Of a stretch of 64,000 nt of DNA, positions 51,470-63,881 are shown piece by piece; position 1 is the stretch's first letter, and each line of letters begins with the position of its first letter. The stretch covers positions 16,461,461 through 16,525,460 of the forward strand of contig NC_135561.1 of NCBI RefSeq assembly GCF_964340395.1, in the 5' to 3' direction. The DNA comes from Glandiceps talaboti. Its lineage: Eukaryota; Hemichordata; Enteropneusta; Spengelidae. A program made the position numbers and the translations under genes. The notes under the pieces are model-generated. The model was not told the DNA's origin. It ran no database searches and worked only from the letters and a program-made list of their open reading frames with translations.

Positions 51470-52728
51470 AGTTCCAAGGGGACGTGCCTCCCAAACGTGT
51501 AACTTTTTCCGTGCACGACAAATGTCTAAAGTCTCCGTCTAAAAAATTCCAATAAAAATGGTGTCGATAAAGCCACTGGATATTAAATACATAAGAAGTG
51601 TTTTCAATGAAGTAAATGTTAAAACTGTCTTCTAAATTGCATGCAAATCGTGCCCACTGATCGAACGAGTCCTGTGAATTCGTTCCCGGGCACCGAGAGA
51701 ACTCGCTGGAAAGCACGCCCCCAACGACCGAAAACCCTTATTCATTGGTCCCTGTTTCAAGGTCCCTGTTATAAATGTGTAAACGTATAAAGGGTGAATT
51801 TTTAACCTGCACACGAGCACTGGGTGGGTGAAGACCTCTTAGGACGTTTCCCATTAATCAACCCCCCCCCCCCCATCTCATTAATATATATTTGTTGGAT
51901 GACAGCTAACACAACCAAACTTACTTTCAGATGTCTATCAAAAAATGATGACATTTTATCATTCGATGCTTCCAAGCATTGCAAGTCACACCGGCTATAA
52001 TGAAACAACCCATAGTTGTAGAGAAAGATACTGAGTAAGGGGTAATCGCACAATTAATGTCGTACAAGCTCCTTAAGCGAGCATGGTACGTTTAGAACAA
52101 ACCCCCTCCCGACGAACATTCACAAGTGCGACATCACACGTTGATATATAATATAAACCATCATGAACATTGTAGCGGTCACACCACTACAATCGATGCT
52201 ATATAAAAACATGATGATCGACATTAGATTCCAGCTTTATGATCATGTAACCTGTTTACTGAGATGATGGTAAACACATTCAAAATACTACCGTAAATTA
52301 AACCTAGCACTGTAGCTCACATTAGACGTAAATTTTTATCCCCATCTCAGTGGTAAATACAGAAGCTTTTATCATTGAAGGTGTTAAAGTTTTCAAAACT
52401 TGGTTAAAAGCGCGAAAATCAAGTTCAGCAATCGCATTATTGACGCCAAACCCCTCTCCTCAGCGAACGTTGTTCGCTTGTTGAGCTTACGTGACATTGT
52501 GCGCTCGTCGCCAAGATATACAGCTGATCATTCAGAAACATCGTCAAGATCAAGGTAACATGTAGCATATGAAATACACAGCAGAACAATGCAATGACTT
52601 AGGTTCCGTAAAATTAATTGAGTAATAAATATTTTTCCTTTACTGCCTTTGTTATTATAATGATGTGTTTCTAATTACGAATTTTGTGACGTAGATCTTT
52701 CAACATGGAATTAGATTAATTGGAACTT

Positions 52729-52730
<2 letters not shown>

Positions 52731-52811
<81 letters not shown>

Positions 52812-52827
52812 GAGAGAGGGAGAGAGA

Positions 52828-52922
<95 letters not shown>
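52731..52922. repeat. (AG)n microsatellite, about 190 bp
   Basis: GAGAGA repeats interrupted by a few GTGAGAG or GGGAGAG errors, followed by (ATGG)n. A homopurine/homopyrimidine mirror tract of this length can form H-DNA. Confidence 0.99.
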
Positions 52923-52923
<1 letters not shown>

Positions 52924-53917
52924 TGGATGGATGGATACAGTCTGAATGAGACAGATATGAAAAAATCAGATATTAGGGAATAATGGACCAAGGAGAAAAC
53001 AAATAAAGATTCAGATGTACAAAAAGATAAGATGTAAAAGCTAGAGTGGTAAGAATTCTCGTGTTAATGTAACGTGTATACGACTGAATAATACGATAAG
53101 TAAAAAGTCTCGTATAAAAATTTATGAGGTCAAACAATATAATGTAGTAATCATGTTTTCATACATAAAATAATAATTATATATTATCAATTAGGAAATT
53201 CTCCAGTGACATAGTTCTTTTAGTCATTACCGTGTATATTAAAAAGGAATTAAACATTTTTAAAAACAAAATTGCTGTAACCCTTGGTAGTTGAATATCA
53301 GTTATATAGTAAATTAATGTAGAAGTGACCAGCTGGAATGCCAACTGTGATCTTGTAATCCATATATTTTTAACCCATATCGTCACAGGACCACAGGACC
53401 ACACTATATAGTCCCATAGAAAATAATCTCATATATCGTGTATATTCATAACCCAGTGTAGTTCATTGGATGTATACTGAACGGTAATAAATTACGTTGA
53501 TATGAGCCATTTACTCGCCTTAATTTGAAATATTACGACCTATTTTGTCAGACGTTTTCTTTACAATATTTGTGAAATAGTTAACCTAGAAATGTGAAAC
53601 GTTAATAGGCCAAGGTGATATTGTAAACTTGCAAAACTAAGACACGAATTACGAAGCTTTATTCGAGAAATTGAAAAGTAATATACAGTTATAACGAATT
53701 ATAATGAATGAAAATATATGGTAATAATAAAGAATATTTCGGAAAATTTAAGTGTTTTAATACGGCACTGACTCAAGGCATTGACTTTGACATTATGTAA
53801 ATAGCAGGACATTCCAAATTCTGTGTAGTCTCAAAAGGTAAGAACAATGTGAAGTTCAACACGTCATCTTACATCAAAATATACGATACTATAGATATAG
53901 TATATCTCATTCTATCG

Positions 53918-53949
53918 CAGTGTGTCTGTATGTATCTGTCCGTCTGTCC

Positions 53950-53993
<44 letters not shown>

Positions 53994-54132
53994 TTCTGTC
54001 TGTCTGTCTGTCTGTCTCTATATATGACGTGTTATATCTGTTTGCGTGTCTGTCTGTCTGTCTGTATGTCTGTCTCTGTCTGCCTGTCTCTCTATCTCTG
54101 TCTCTGTCTGTCTGTCTGTCTGTCCCTGTCAC

Positions 54133-54209
<77 letters not shown>

Positions 54210-54297
54210 TTGTCTGTCTGTCACTCTGTCTCTGTCACTCTCTCTGTCTGCCTCTGTCTCTGTCTCTGTCTCTCTCTCTGTCTCTCTCTCTCTCTTA
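53918..54297. repeat. (CTGT)n / (CT)n microsatellite, about 380 bp
   Basis: CTGTCTGT units in two blocks with a short break near 54017-54040, decaying into CTCTGT and CTCTCT at the right. The Ser/Cys/Val/Leu-rich ORFs of up to 153 codons are artefacts. Confidence 0.99.
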
Positions 54298-54413
54298 TAT
54301 GGATGTCTAATGTCTAAATTGTCACTATAAAAACTACGAATTAACCTTGAACTTTACATTAATCACAACAACAACAACTAATCTAAAATGTGATAATGGT
54401 TGAAAGAACTATG

Positions 54414-54803
54414 TCACGTGAGGAATTCGTAATCAATACTATTAGAAATGGAAGAAATTAATTCCAGTAATGAATTATATGTACTTTGTGCCTCGTTGAT
54501 TTTTCCGAGATCTGCTTCAATACTGCAGTGATCAACCTCTCTCCAACATCTATGATAAAACACTGAACAGAATCCTTGTCTTGATGATTTTGAAATACGC
54601 TGTGGCTTTGAAATGGTTAGTCTAGCTGCAACACCTCCAGGATTTTCTTTTAATGATGCAAACGACCGATCGATGAAGGTCGCTTTGCACCTAAGGTTCA
54701 ATCGAATGCGTCCCACGTACTGTAGCATTGTTCGGCTTTTGCTAGCAGGCAACAATCGGAGCACAGACTCGGGAGTCTTTAGTACAAGACGATGAAATAG
54801 CAT
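54414..54803 (-). CDS. uncertain ORF, 129 residues, unrecognised
   Basis: A minus-strand open frame from ATG at 54803 to a TGA just before 54414, starting immediately after a (GT)n run on that strand. The N-terminus is hydrophobic/basic with few acidic residues (M-L-F-H-R-L-V-L-K..., many Arg/Lys/Ser for about 70 residues), as in mitochondrial presequences. The C-terminus is more ordinary, with acidic residues and a Leu/Ile-rich segment. The sequence is more GC- and CpG-rich than its flanks. I recognise no family and see no convincing splice partners. The opposite strand also has a 60-codon ORF here, so coding status and strand are unsure. Confidence 0.3.
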   Translation of the reverse strand: MLFHRLVLKTPESVLRLLPASKSRTMLQYVGRIRLNLRCKATFIDRSFASLKENPGGVAARLTISKPQRISKSSRQGFCSVFYHRCWREVDHCSIEADLGKINEAQSTYNSLLELISSISNSIDYEFLT

Positions 54804-54804
54804 G

Positions 54805-54805
<1 letters not shown>

Positions 54806-54876
<71 letters not shown>
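54806..54876. repeat. (CA)n microsatellite
   Basis: About 34 perfect CA units, immediately 5' of the uncertain minus-strand ORF at 54414-54803. Confidence 0.99.
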
Positions 54877-54877
<1 letters not shown>

Positions 54878-55578
54878 TTCTACTAAGATCAAATCAGATC
54901 TATGGTAGAAATTTGAAAATGGTGGGGGTTTTATAACCCAGAATACTGATTACGGTAGACGTTACAGAATAAATGTCTTTCAGAAGCAACTATCTCAAAG
55001 ACATTAACATATGTATATGTTGTTAACGTTAATTCAACAAAGGATTCTGTACCTCCAAACTGATCACGAGTTGTTTATGCAGATTTATACCGATGTGTTT
55101 TTTTAAAAAACAAAAGTTTTTACATTTATTGACATAGATGGCGTGGTCAAAAGTATAAACGCACAGAATCCAACAATTCTCTCTGATTTGTAGTTCCTTG
55201 AATCCAGGCATATCTGACCCGTCTTGTGACGTAGAATTGCTACTGATGAGAGTACCCATTTTCATCATTTCAAAAATCAGCGATTCCAAATGTCAGCGAT
55301 TTTTCGTGAAATTAACCAAACTTCTAAATTTGCCTCAAGGAACACGTATGTCGTCCTCTCATAATGAAGCTGTACTGTTGACAACGATTGTCTAGTGATA
55401 GAACGGGTGACGTTGTGGCTACTCTTTCGATTGACCACGTGATGTACTTTTCATAAAAATGTAAAAAAAAATGTTTAAAATATATACAGATTTATGAAGA
55501 TTTGTTTTATTTTCGGAAAGTTTTCAGTCTAGATGGAATCATTTCTAACAGTCGTATTTGAAATTCTACGTCGACAAT

Positions 55579-55830
55579 TTACAGTGCCAGCAATCTTTTA
55601 AACATTTCAAATCCATCATTCTTTTCAGAAATTAAAGCTGGTATTAGTGAAGTCGTCCTGTACATATGGGTATCATTTGAACTTGGAGCATTTAAATATT
55701 GCGACGCATTCATTGTGATGAAAGCAATGCATAGATGAATCGGGTCATTATATTTTTTTTTTTGTAAATTGTAAAAAACGTTGCAATAAAGTCTATCGAA
55801 TTGTAATCCAGTGATCGGCGCACTGCGCAT
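55579..55830 (-). CDS. uncertain ORF, 83 residues, unrecognised
   Basis: A minus-strand ORF whose ATG overlaps a near-perfect NRF1-type palindrome (TGCGCATGCG, 55824-55833). An internal ATG gives a 44-residue version starting M-N-A-S-Q-Y and ending F-K-R-L-L-A-L. Composition is plausible for protein, but no family, domain or splice partner was recognised. It could be the first exon of a gene that also includes 54414-54803, or simply chance. Confidence 0.22.
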   Translation of the reverse strand: MRSAPITGLQFDRLYCNVFYNLQKKKYNDPIHLCIAFITMNASQYLNAPSSNDTHMYRTTSLIPALISEKNDGFEMFKRLLAL

Positions 55831-55834
55831 GCGT
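55823..55834. promoter_or_regulatory. NRF1-like palindromic site
   Basis: CTGCGCATGCGT matches the consensus YGCGCAYGCGCR at the core TGCGCATGCG. In CpG-poor AT-rich DNA this is unusual. Such sites typically lie within tens of bases of CpG-type transcription starts in animals. A TATATATGG stretch lies 20-30 bases to the right. Function is inferred only. Confidence 0.35.
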
Positions 55835-57680
55835 TTAATTACTGTTTATATATGGTATAATTCGTAAAAAGCACCACGATTTCGACATGTAGAAGAAAAA
55901 TACATGAAAATGCATTGTAATTGCCAGACATTTGAAGGATTAATACAAGCAACAACAAAATGTGAAGGTCTGAAATACTAGACACATGTACCTAGGTACT
56001 GCCAATTACACATGCGTATATACTGCAGACTTTGCAAAACGTACATAAGAAGTGTCTTCATATGATGTGGGATCCAAACCTAAACCCATGGTTTATTTTG
56101 TCGGTGAAATCACTCACAACTCCCGTGCTACTTATTGAAAGGTCATCGGTGTAAATATTAATTTACAATACGCTACATTTCCTTTCATACAATTGGAACA
56201 GTAGTCCATTAGTGAACAAGTTGACTTGATAACATTACGCAATGCTAATTTCATTTTCCATCTAGGGTTCAAGCAGTACATTTTGAAAAATAATGTAATT
56301 TTGATAGAGCTAGAATGACTGTAGTTACTCGTACTCACGTCATCGAAGAATAGGACAAAGGTCACCTTGATATTTACTGAAAATGATGAATGTCGTTGAT
56401 TTTTCTTTACAATTTTGATATTATAAATATTAACGTTAACCCCATGTCATTTCTGATGTCGAATTATTCTTTAAAAAAAGCATTTTCATTGTGTAGTTTG
56501 TTGACTGTTAATTTGGTTGACTGTTCTGGAATTGTAATAATTTGAAAGAGTGGTTTGATTAGTAATAGCCTAGTTCCTATACAGTATCGTTACGATTTAC
56601 GTAAGTCTTTACTCAAGAGGTCCTGAGATGCAATTTAAAATTCATCCACAGCCACCCCAATTATTAACATCATGTTTTTGTTAATCAATCACACAATTCT
56701 AACCAATAACACAGTCCCTCATAAAGTTAGTGTTTATTGGGGGCAGTTATGTACTGTCCAACTACGGCATATTTGTCAGCTCAGGATGCTACTTATACAC
56801 TGTTTACATCAGTATATCAGTTGGGGTTCACTGATTGGATGAACAAATGTTTGTGCTGATTGAGGGACTTTGACCAGAAGTGGTTTAATTAGAAACCATG
56901 TTGGCATCCAGAGTGATTGGTTAATAGCCTTTCTAATCACCATCCTTTCATAATTCTACTCAATCCAATAGACGCTATATTTTTTTTTGCATTTATGATA
57001 TATCACATATTTGAGTAAGCATATCCACTCTTCTATGACCATTACGTATTACGTACCACGTAGACTTGGAAAAGTCTTCGAGACACTTTGTCGTACACGA
57101 CTTCTCCGAGACTGGCCAGGTGTATCGAAGTCCTTAAGGCTGCTGATAGCTGAAGATACTCCAACACGCTATTTTTTTACATGACGTGGGTCTAATGCAA
57201 ACGCGAGCTGTTAAAGGTACGACTGCCGGTTCCTGGGACCCTATTTTGCATATGGCTGACTGTATGTTTGGAGGTGGAGAACTTGTGATGACTCACTGGC
57301 AAGTAATCACCAAAATATAATCATTCCCTATCTGGGTTGTTCACATGCAAATACCGCATATTTGAATAATCCTGAGTGACACACAATCTAAACAGCTGTT
57401 TGCAGGGGAATTTGTCTCATTTTGAAAGTTTTTTTTTTCATTCTGTGAAACAAACAGATTGATTTTCAACTATTTTGTGTATCAAGTTACCATCCTACAA
57501 CATTATCAAACAATTTGTACATGATACATGACCAGTGTGTTTCTCGGAGCACAGAAAAATGCTGAAAAACAAGACCCAGAAGCTAGTGCTCTGTACAGCA
57601 GTTTGAATTTCCCAAATTTGCATAGATTAGCCATAAATCCTCTTTATATAGGGCAGTTATGTGTTTAAGGGTATTTAATA

Positions 57681-58035
57681 TGGCCTAATGAAAAATAATT
57701 GTTTGGTTCTCGTTACCCGACCCCACCTACTTTCTTCACTGCCGACCCTAAACCTTTTTTTTTTTTTTTTTTTTTTTACATATTCAAGAACAAAATAATA
57801 ATATCGCGAAAATGTGAAGTCTCGCCAGAAATAGTGTGCGGAAACTGACCAACTTAAAAAGACAATATAAAACTGTTCTTCCAATCTGTAATGACTGTAC
57901 ATCTGATATGAAGAAATAAATAACACAAAGACCATTTGGAAAACAGTGAAAACCTGAACTAGACACTCACACATGAAAAAATGTAATATAAAATGAAATA
58001 AAAATTCTACCTACCCCATCTATTCTACAATTTAG
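57681..58035 (-). mobile_element. dispersed repeat family A, copy 3 (-)
   Basis: Reverse-strand copy with ACCCGACCCCACCTACTTTC, TTCTTCCAATCTGTAATGAC and ACACTCACACATGAAAAAAT (last base approximate). It includes a T-run of more than 20 at 57756-57778 that is shorter in the other copies. Confidence 0.82.
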
Positions 58036-59931
58036 TGTAAGCGGCACCACCCAATGTTTTTATCAGGCCTATTTAAATGTATGTTTTTTTTTTAAATATG
58101 TGAACGAGTTTGTCAGACTGCAACTATACTTGAGGGAGAAATCGTTCAACATGAACAATCATCAAGGGACAATACAATAAAATGATTGGCAGATTTGCTA
58201 AATAACATTATATTTGATTCTTAACGATATTTCATCATCCAGTAAGATCGCTATCCTATCTTTGTCATTGGTAAATGACACCGTAGCTACTAACTACAAC
58301 GTGTTACAGGTTATGTGTACGGTTCAATCCTTCTGTTTGATACAGCCACACACAATCCTATCACTGAAACTGCTAATGCTACATTTTAAGATAGCAAGAT
58401 TGAATTAAATAATTTCTTGTTACATTTTGTCGACATTCAATGAACTAACATGGTGCATGCAGACATCAAATATAAACAGCAAATCATTGGCGCCCGCGTG
58501 TCTGCCTTTAGTTGCAGTATGTTTACATGGTTTATTTCATTCAGACTAAATGTAGCAAGAAATTGTATTCATTCGATCTTGAAGAGTAAGATGTCCACTT
58601 TCTTATAGATTTCTGTATGGTTGCATCAAACAGAGAGAGTAAACAGTAACCTTCAGCGCGTTGTTAATTGAAAATACTTTCTAACACTGATGATCTGTTG
58701 CCATGACGAAATTATCAATGACTTATTTTAATTGCCATGTTTATATGGTCATCCTGGGACCACTACGACAAATTTCCTTCTTCCGCTCCTTCGCATGTTT
58801 GTCAAATATGTACGAGATAATATAACCCAAAGATGATGGATAGTGACATGTATATACTTGACAATTACTTTCATACCTGACATTTACATATTTAATGGGA
58901 TTTTTTTCCCCTTTTCGTTCAACGCATCCATCTATTATATGACTACATTTCAATAACTATCAATCCTGGTGAGCACACTGAAAACGGCCCAGTGATTAGT
59001 TCAAAATATGTCGATCAAAATCGCTAGTGGGAGAAGAGGACTTAATATATAGCACTGTTGTTACTCATGAAAACTGTATTAATTTGGAAGTAAATATCTC
59101 GGATGGAATATCACTTTCAAACGCCAAAACCTTGGCTATTGTTGCATGACATGTTAAGTGATTGATTAACTCTCCTTACATTGGATACACTCTATATATT
59201 TGTGTAGTTTTGAGGGAAAGGAAATGCATACGTAGCGACGGTGGCATATCATCAATATCTGTCCTATAATGTCAATATTTTTTATATGTTTGTACAAAGA
59301 TGTATTGATATTGATATTCGATCATAGACCGCAGATATGAATACAATAAAAAAACTCTAGGAAACTGGATCTTGAATCCCTAGCACTATGTAAATTTATA
59401 ACGTTCATGCCAACTGGAAATATTACCATTGGTTGATGGAAAGATATTACACTCAAAGAATTGATAGTGTGCATGCGAACAGTGAAGGACGAATTTCACT
59501 TTTATTTAACCACCTTATCTTGAATTTAGTCCGATATTTGTTCCCTATTATTGTCTTTGTCCGAAACTTATTCATATAATCAGATTAAATTGTCTTCAAA
59601 AAAATATGTTTACTTTTTGGAAAATAAGTAAAATCGTTCCTATGCCACAAAACCCAAGAAATATGTGTCGGATATACTCTTAAGTGAATATTTTTTTTAC
59701 GAGGTGAATTCATTTATTTTCATTCGTAGTGATGATTATACTATCATTGATTAATTTGTTACTACATTTCAGTCCACTGGTATTTTAATATATTCATAAT
59801 ATGTGATGGAAATGAATAGGCACAATGGATCCTGATATGATAGCGTACGTAGGCAATGGCGGGAAACTAAATTTTAATGAATACATGTTGTTGTTAACTT
59901 GAAAGAACAGTTAATTAACGAATTCGGACGC

Positions 59932-59988
59932 ACGCAAACACGCACGCGCGCACACACGCACACACACTCGCAGATACGCAGACAGACT

Positions 59989-60024
<36 letters not shown>

Positions 60025-60146
60025 CACACTCTCTCTCTCACTCTCTCGGCACACACACACACACACGCACGCACATAAGTGCACACACTTGCAGAGACAC
60101 GCGTGACGCAGACAGATTGACAGACATGCAGATTGACACACAGACA
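59932..60146. repeat. compound CA / CAGA / CT microsatellite
   Basis: CGCACACACG-type repeats, then CAGACAGACAGA, CTCTCTCTCT, CACACACA and further CAGA remnants. CpG-containing CA repeats (CACGCACG) are notable. Confidence 0.97.
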
Positions 60147-61635
60147 CATTAACTTTAAATGAAGTCACTGTCGAACAAGCAATTCTTAATAACTGCTAAT
60201 TGTTATAGTTACATGCAAAGAATTGGAGAGCATAACATTCCTTGCACATATACTATAAAGCATTGCGTTTTATTTCATTGAAAAGGTCGATAACAACTAC
60301 ACAGCATTATTTGACAAGAGTTATTCTTGGAATAAGCTCTAAATCACGATATGATTTGATGGCATTTTGTGAAATTAACAATTTGTAATAAATTCAGACA
60401 AGAACAACAAACACATTATGAGTTAGATATATTATTATATCATGCTTAAAATTGCAAAAGTTTATTTGAGTTAATCATGAATAAAAGATTTGGATTTAAA
60501 ACACATTTTAATTTGATATTAAAAATGTAAATATTCAGACAAGTCAATACGTGATTGGTTTTCACCCGATCACGTGATTAGTGAACACTAAAGATAACAC
60601 GGCAGAGTTCCACCTAGTCTACATTATGCTATCTGATGATGAACTACGTACATTAAGCAACAAATAACATATATTTCGACATGCTCTTCCTAAAGGCACT
60701 ATGTACATGTTCTTTCCTGTATAAATAGACAAACCTGATATGTGAACAGTTTTTCTATGATGTGTTTATTGCGTTTTCCAATGTGTTTATTACATGCTAA
60801 TAGTTACATCAATGAATCTGACGATTGTTATTTGATATAAAAATAGAAAGTGTGATTTAATAGAATCAACATACTTTTTTGAAAGTGAATTTAGTAATGA
60901 GACAGAGTTAATTTTCTCTTTTCTGATTCAAGGTCGTTCATTTTAAAATTTCCTCAGTGTATCCATGTATAACATTATAATATCAATTCTGAATAGAGCA
61001 CAAAACACACACATTAATTTGATTGTACCTTAGTCTCTAAAGTAGAATACGCTTCGGGGTCTATTTTCCCTGTAAATCAAATTTCTCCAAATCCCTCCAA
61101 ACTTTGCTGTATAATAGGAAAAATGGCTCCCGATCATTTTGACACCCCCCCCCGCAAAAAAAAAAGAAATTTGGATGTTTAACATCTTATTTGCAAGGAA
61201 ATCAACACTTTTTCTTTAATTTTCCGTCAAGGTAACACAGAGTTCGGCGACCATATTGGGTTCTAAAATGACATAATTCTGATATAGTGTTGACCTCTAC
61301 TTAAAAAAGAAAATTGTACTGTGACCGATGTTTTTATTTTAACTGATAATGGTCTTTCGCTTTCTTAAACATAGTTACAGAAAAAGGCTAAGTTTTTATT
61401 CCCGAAGTGCATGCTACTTTAATAACAAGAAAGATCGGTAAGACATAGATGATTTAAAATTATTGAAAAAAAGATATAGCTTTCAAAGAATAGTAATTTG
61501 TACAATTATTACCAATAGTTGTTTTGAAAAATATCAACTGATTCATATTTAAGAGATCAAATTATCAATTATTGTTCTGTTATATATTGTAAATCATGTA
61601 AGGTCCTTCACAAAAGTAGCTGCTTTATTTTTTAA

Positions 61636-61710
61636 AGGGGGTCGTCATTCCAGGATATATGTGTATTTTTCACAAACGTTGGTTTCTGGAGAGTCATTTC
61701 ACCATTTCAC
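61636..61710. mobile_element. partial copy of the GTTCTGGAGAGT MITE
   Basis: Contains GGGGGTCGTCATTCCAGGAT and TTTCTGGAGAGTCATTTCAC, corresponding to one arm of the element at 29330-29536. The second arm is not evident. Confidence 0.5.
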
Positions 61711-62014
61711 AGCACATCAATTTTGGCGCTATTGCCAACAAATTTCAAATTGAAACTATATATTTCATTTTTGTTGTTCTTATACTGGCCCACCGTTGCC
61801 TCATGATGGGACTTAGCAAACATGCAAATTAGATTACACGCAAAATATCCACGACTCGTAAGTGTTTATTACCTTATTCATGGATAATTAGTGTGTATTA
61901 GATAAATATGTATAGTCCTCTGGGGCAACGCCGTCGGATAAAAAAATGAATCTCCATCCCCAAAGTTTACGAAAATACATCTGGCATTTAATATAGTGAT
62001 TTAGCATCATCTGT

Positions 62015-62081
62015 TCAAACAGTACTTTTCTTCTCGTCACCATCTTCGTCCCCTTCTTCGATTCGATCTTCAACTGTCATC
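62015..62081 (-). CDS. candidate terminal exon of the same small protein, acidic C-terminus
   Basis: On the minus strand an acceptor (...TGTCTCTTGGGCAG at 62082) precedes 67 bases that, taken with the phase-2 donor at 63736, encode 21 residues and a TGA stop. The residues are strongly acidic (E-D-R-I-E-E-G-D-E-D-G-D-E) and end K-K-S-T-V. The last three residues (S-T-V) fit a class I PDZ-ligand pattern. An AATAAA on the same strand at 61870-61865 lies about 145 bases past the stop. The whole two-exon protein would be about 70 residues. Phase agreement alone has a one-in-three chance of being accidental. Confidence 0.38.
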
Positions 62082-62346
62082 CTGCCCAAGAGACATATAC
62101 CAGTATTAAACACTCAGTGAGGAAAATTCTAACATGTGTAGATATAGTGACATATATATACAAGTAAATAACACCAACAAGATAGAGAAATAAGACGAAT
62201 ATATCATGAAAGGACAATTAAAAATATCAAATCTATGCACTGGGAATTGACAAATGAATAGGTAAATATACATTTCAAACAGTGATTACGACAGTCAGCA
62301 AATTAATGAATGAATTATTTAATGACCAACTTAATGAATAGATGGA

Positions 62347-62627
<281 letters not shown>

Positions 62628-63063
62628 TGCAATATACAATGTCGGGAAGAGTAATGTCGAATTTGGAACGATTTGAATCATATTACTAACGCTGCAGCAG
62701 AACGAATGACGTACACACTGCGTTGACGTAGAAGACTAGTAGGGCACAAATCTCATTTATTTATGTATGTATTTATCTATTTATTTATTTACTTATTTAT
62801 TTGAGATGTCTACAGGATGACCCCATTTACAGACGCTCAGAAATTGGAAAAGACCAAAATGCATTCAATATTCACAAGACCAGTAACAAATATATAAATA
62901 GAAAACTCCGGTTTTAAATTCACAAATCAACTATTTCATTTAGGACACTTTTACTAAAATTACTGAGACTGGAAAATATGTCAGCGTTTTGCAAGGTATT
63001 GATAAAACTAATGGTCCTAGGTAAAAACGAGTTTTCCTTTGAGTAGAATTAAAACGAGCCACT

Positions 63064-63659
63064 TTAAAAGTGTAGTGGGAAAGGGAGATTCCTGGAGGGA
63101 ACATGAAAGGGAACATTGGCAACAATAATACATTGAGATTTAAAACATTTATATAAAGAGACTGCTTCCAGCAATTTCCTACGAGATTGAAGGCTTTGAA
63201 TATTAAAATGCTGACAAAGATTACTGTTATCAAGGCTTACTCCTTTACTATTGGACGAATTTCCAAAATAAAGGTAGTTGAGACATTTATGCTGGACTCT
63301 TTCAATTTTAGTGATTAAATACTTCTGATGGGAAGACCAAACTTGTGGACAATACTCTAGTTGACTCCATACAAGCGATGTATATAAAGTAATGATACAA
63401 GAACTGTCATGGAAATGCTTGCAGGTACGCTTTATCAAATCAACTAGCTTATAAGCCTTTTTGACGATGCCCTTAATATGTAATGCCCTGCTTAAATTAG
63501 TTAAGAGGACGACGCCAAGATCTTTGACTTGGTTTACACGGTCGATTTTGATGCCGTTAATCGTATATTTATGAGAGATGACAGTCTTCTTCAGTCGCGT
63601 GTGGTATGGAATATTAGTCGTTTTGAATGGGATATGCTTTAGTCGTATTATTACTGTAC
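63064..63659 (-). pseudogene. degraded non-LTR retrotransposon reverse transcriptase, C-terminal part
   Basis: On the minus strand a mostly open frame shows Y-T-I-N-G-I-K-I, then V-K-D-L-G-V, then an H-I...KAYKLVDLIKRTCKHF stretch, then L-Y-T-S-L-V-x-S-Q-L-E-Y-C-x-x-V-W, then K-Y-L-I-x-K-I-E-R-V-Q, and L-Q-S-R-R. These are typical of the thumb and C-terminal region of jockey/CR1/L2-type reverse transcriptases. Catalytic motifs (F/YxDD) are absent, a stop appears upstream, and the frame ends without a full element, so it is a 5'-truncated, dead copy. It sits in the intron of the candidate minus-strand gene, in the same orientation. Confidence 0.8.
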
Positions 63660-63735
63660 ATGAAGGCTATCTGACATACTATGTTGAATATTTCAAAAAA
63701 AAACCCGTAAACATAAACCTCGTTACCTTTCTCAC

Positions 63736-63881
63736 CTCTTTGAGTTTGATGCAGCGCCAACTGTCAAATAGTTGCCATTTGTAGTTGGGTAAGTAATCAT
63801 CATGTTCGTCGTTCTTCGTCCTGTAGTGGTAGGACTCGGCGAAAGTCGAGTTCGTCTAGTCGGGCAGGGTGACGATTCCAT
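63736..63881 (-). CDS. candidate first coding exon of a small unidentified protein (possible CaMKII-inhibitor-like)
   Basis: On the minus strand an ATG at 63881 (context TACAATGG) opens 48 codons plus 2 bases, ending at a strong donor AAAGAG|GTGAGA. The peptide is rich in Ser, Thr, Pro and Arg at its N-terminus and ends ...N-Y-L-T-V-G-A-A-S-N-S-K. The exon is CpG-rich relative to surrounding DNA, as 5' exons often are. Phase 2 of the donor fits the exon at 62015-62081, where codon AG|G gives Arg and the junction reads S-N-S-K-R-M-T-V-E-D-R-I-E-E. This resembles the S-K-R-x-x-[IV]-E-D-D-R-I-D-D core of vertebrate CaMKIIN, recalled rather than aligned, and lacks one Asp and the proline-rich segment before it. 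Any functional name is speculative. The gene's 5' end may lie beyond the window. Confidence 0.4.

Larger units (their letters stand above)
50340..61860. other. intergenic domain with raised CpG and long microsatellites
   Basis: Between the PKI 3' end and the candidate minus-strand gene. Apart from the listed microsatellites, one family A copy, the NRF1-like site and two uncertain ORFs, nothing is recognisable in 50340-51387, 51470-52730, 52923-53917, 54877-55578, 55835-57680, 58036-59931 and 60147-61635. CpG is several-fold more frequent than on the left (about 21 in 52021-52500 versus 1 in 30001-30480). Confidence 0.55.

Noticed and set aside
52480-52556. Possible + strand 5' exon ending AAGATCAAG|GTAACATG
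   Set aside because: A donor-like sequence in CpG-rich DNA, but no partner exon or coding signal to the right on the same strand.
52716-52991. Arg-Glu and Leu-Ser repeat ORFs on both strands
   Set aside because: Translation of the (AG)n microsatellite.
53849-54330. ORFs of up to 153 codons rich in Cys, Leu, Ser and Val
   Set aside because: Translations of the CTGT/CT microsatellite in several frames.
57050-57175. CpG-rich stretch with a 40-codon open frame and a possible donor CCAG|GTGTAT
   Set aside because: No convincing acceptor, start or recognisable motif on either strand.
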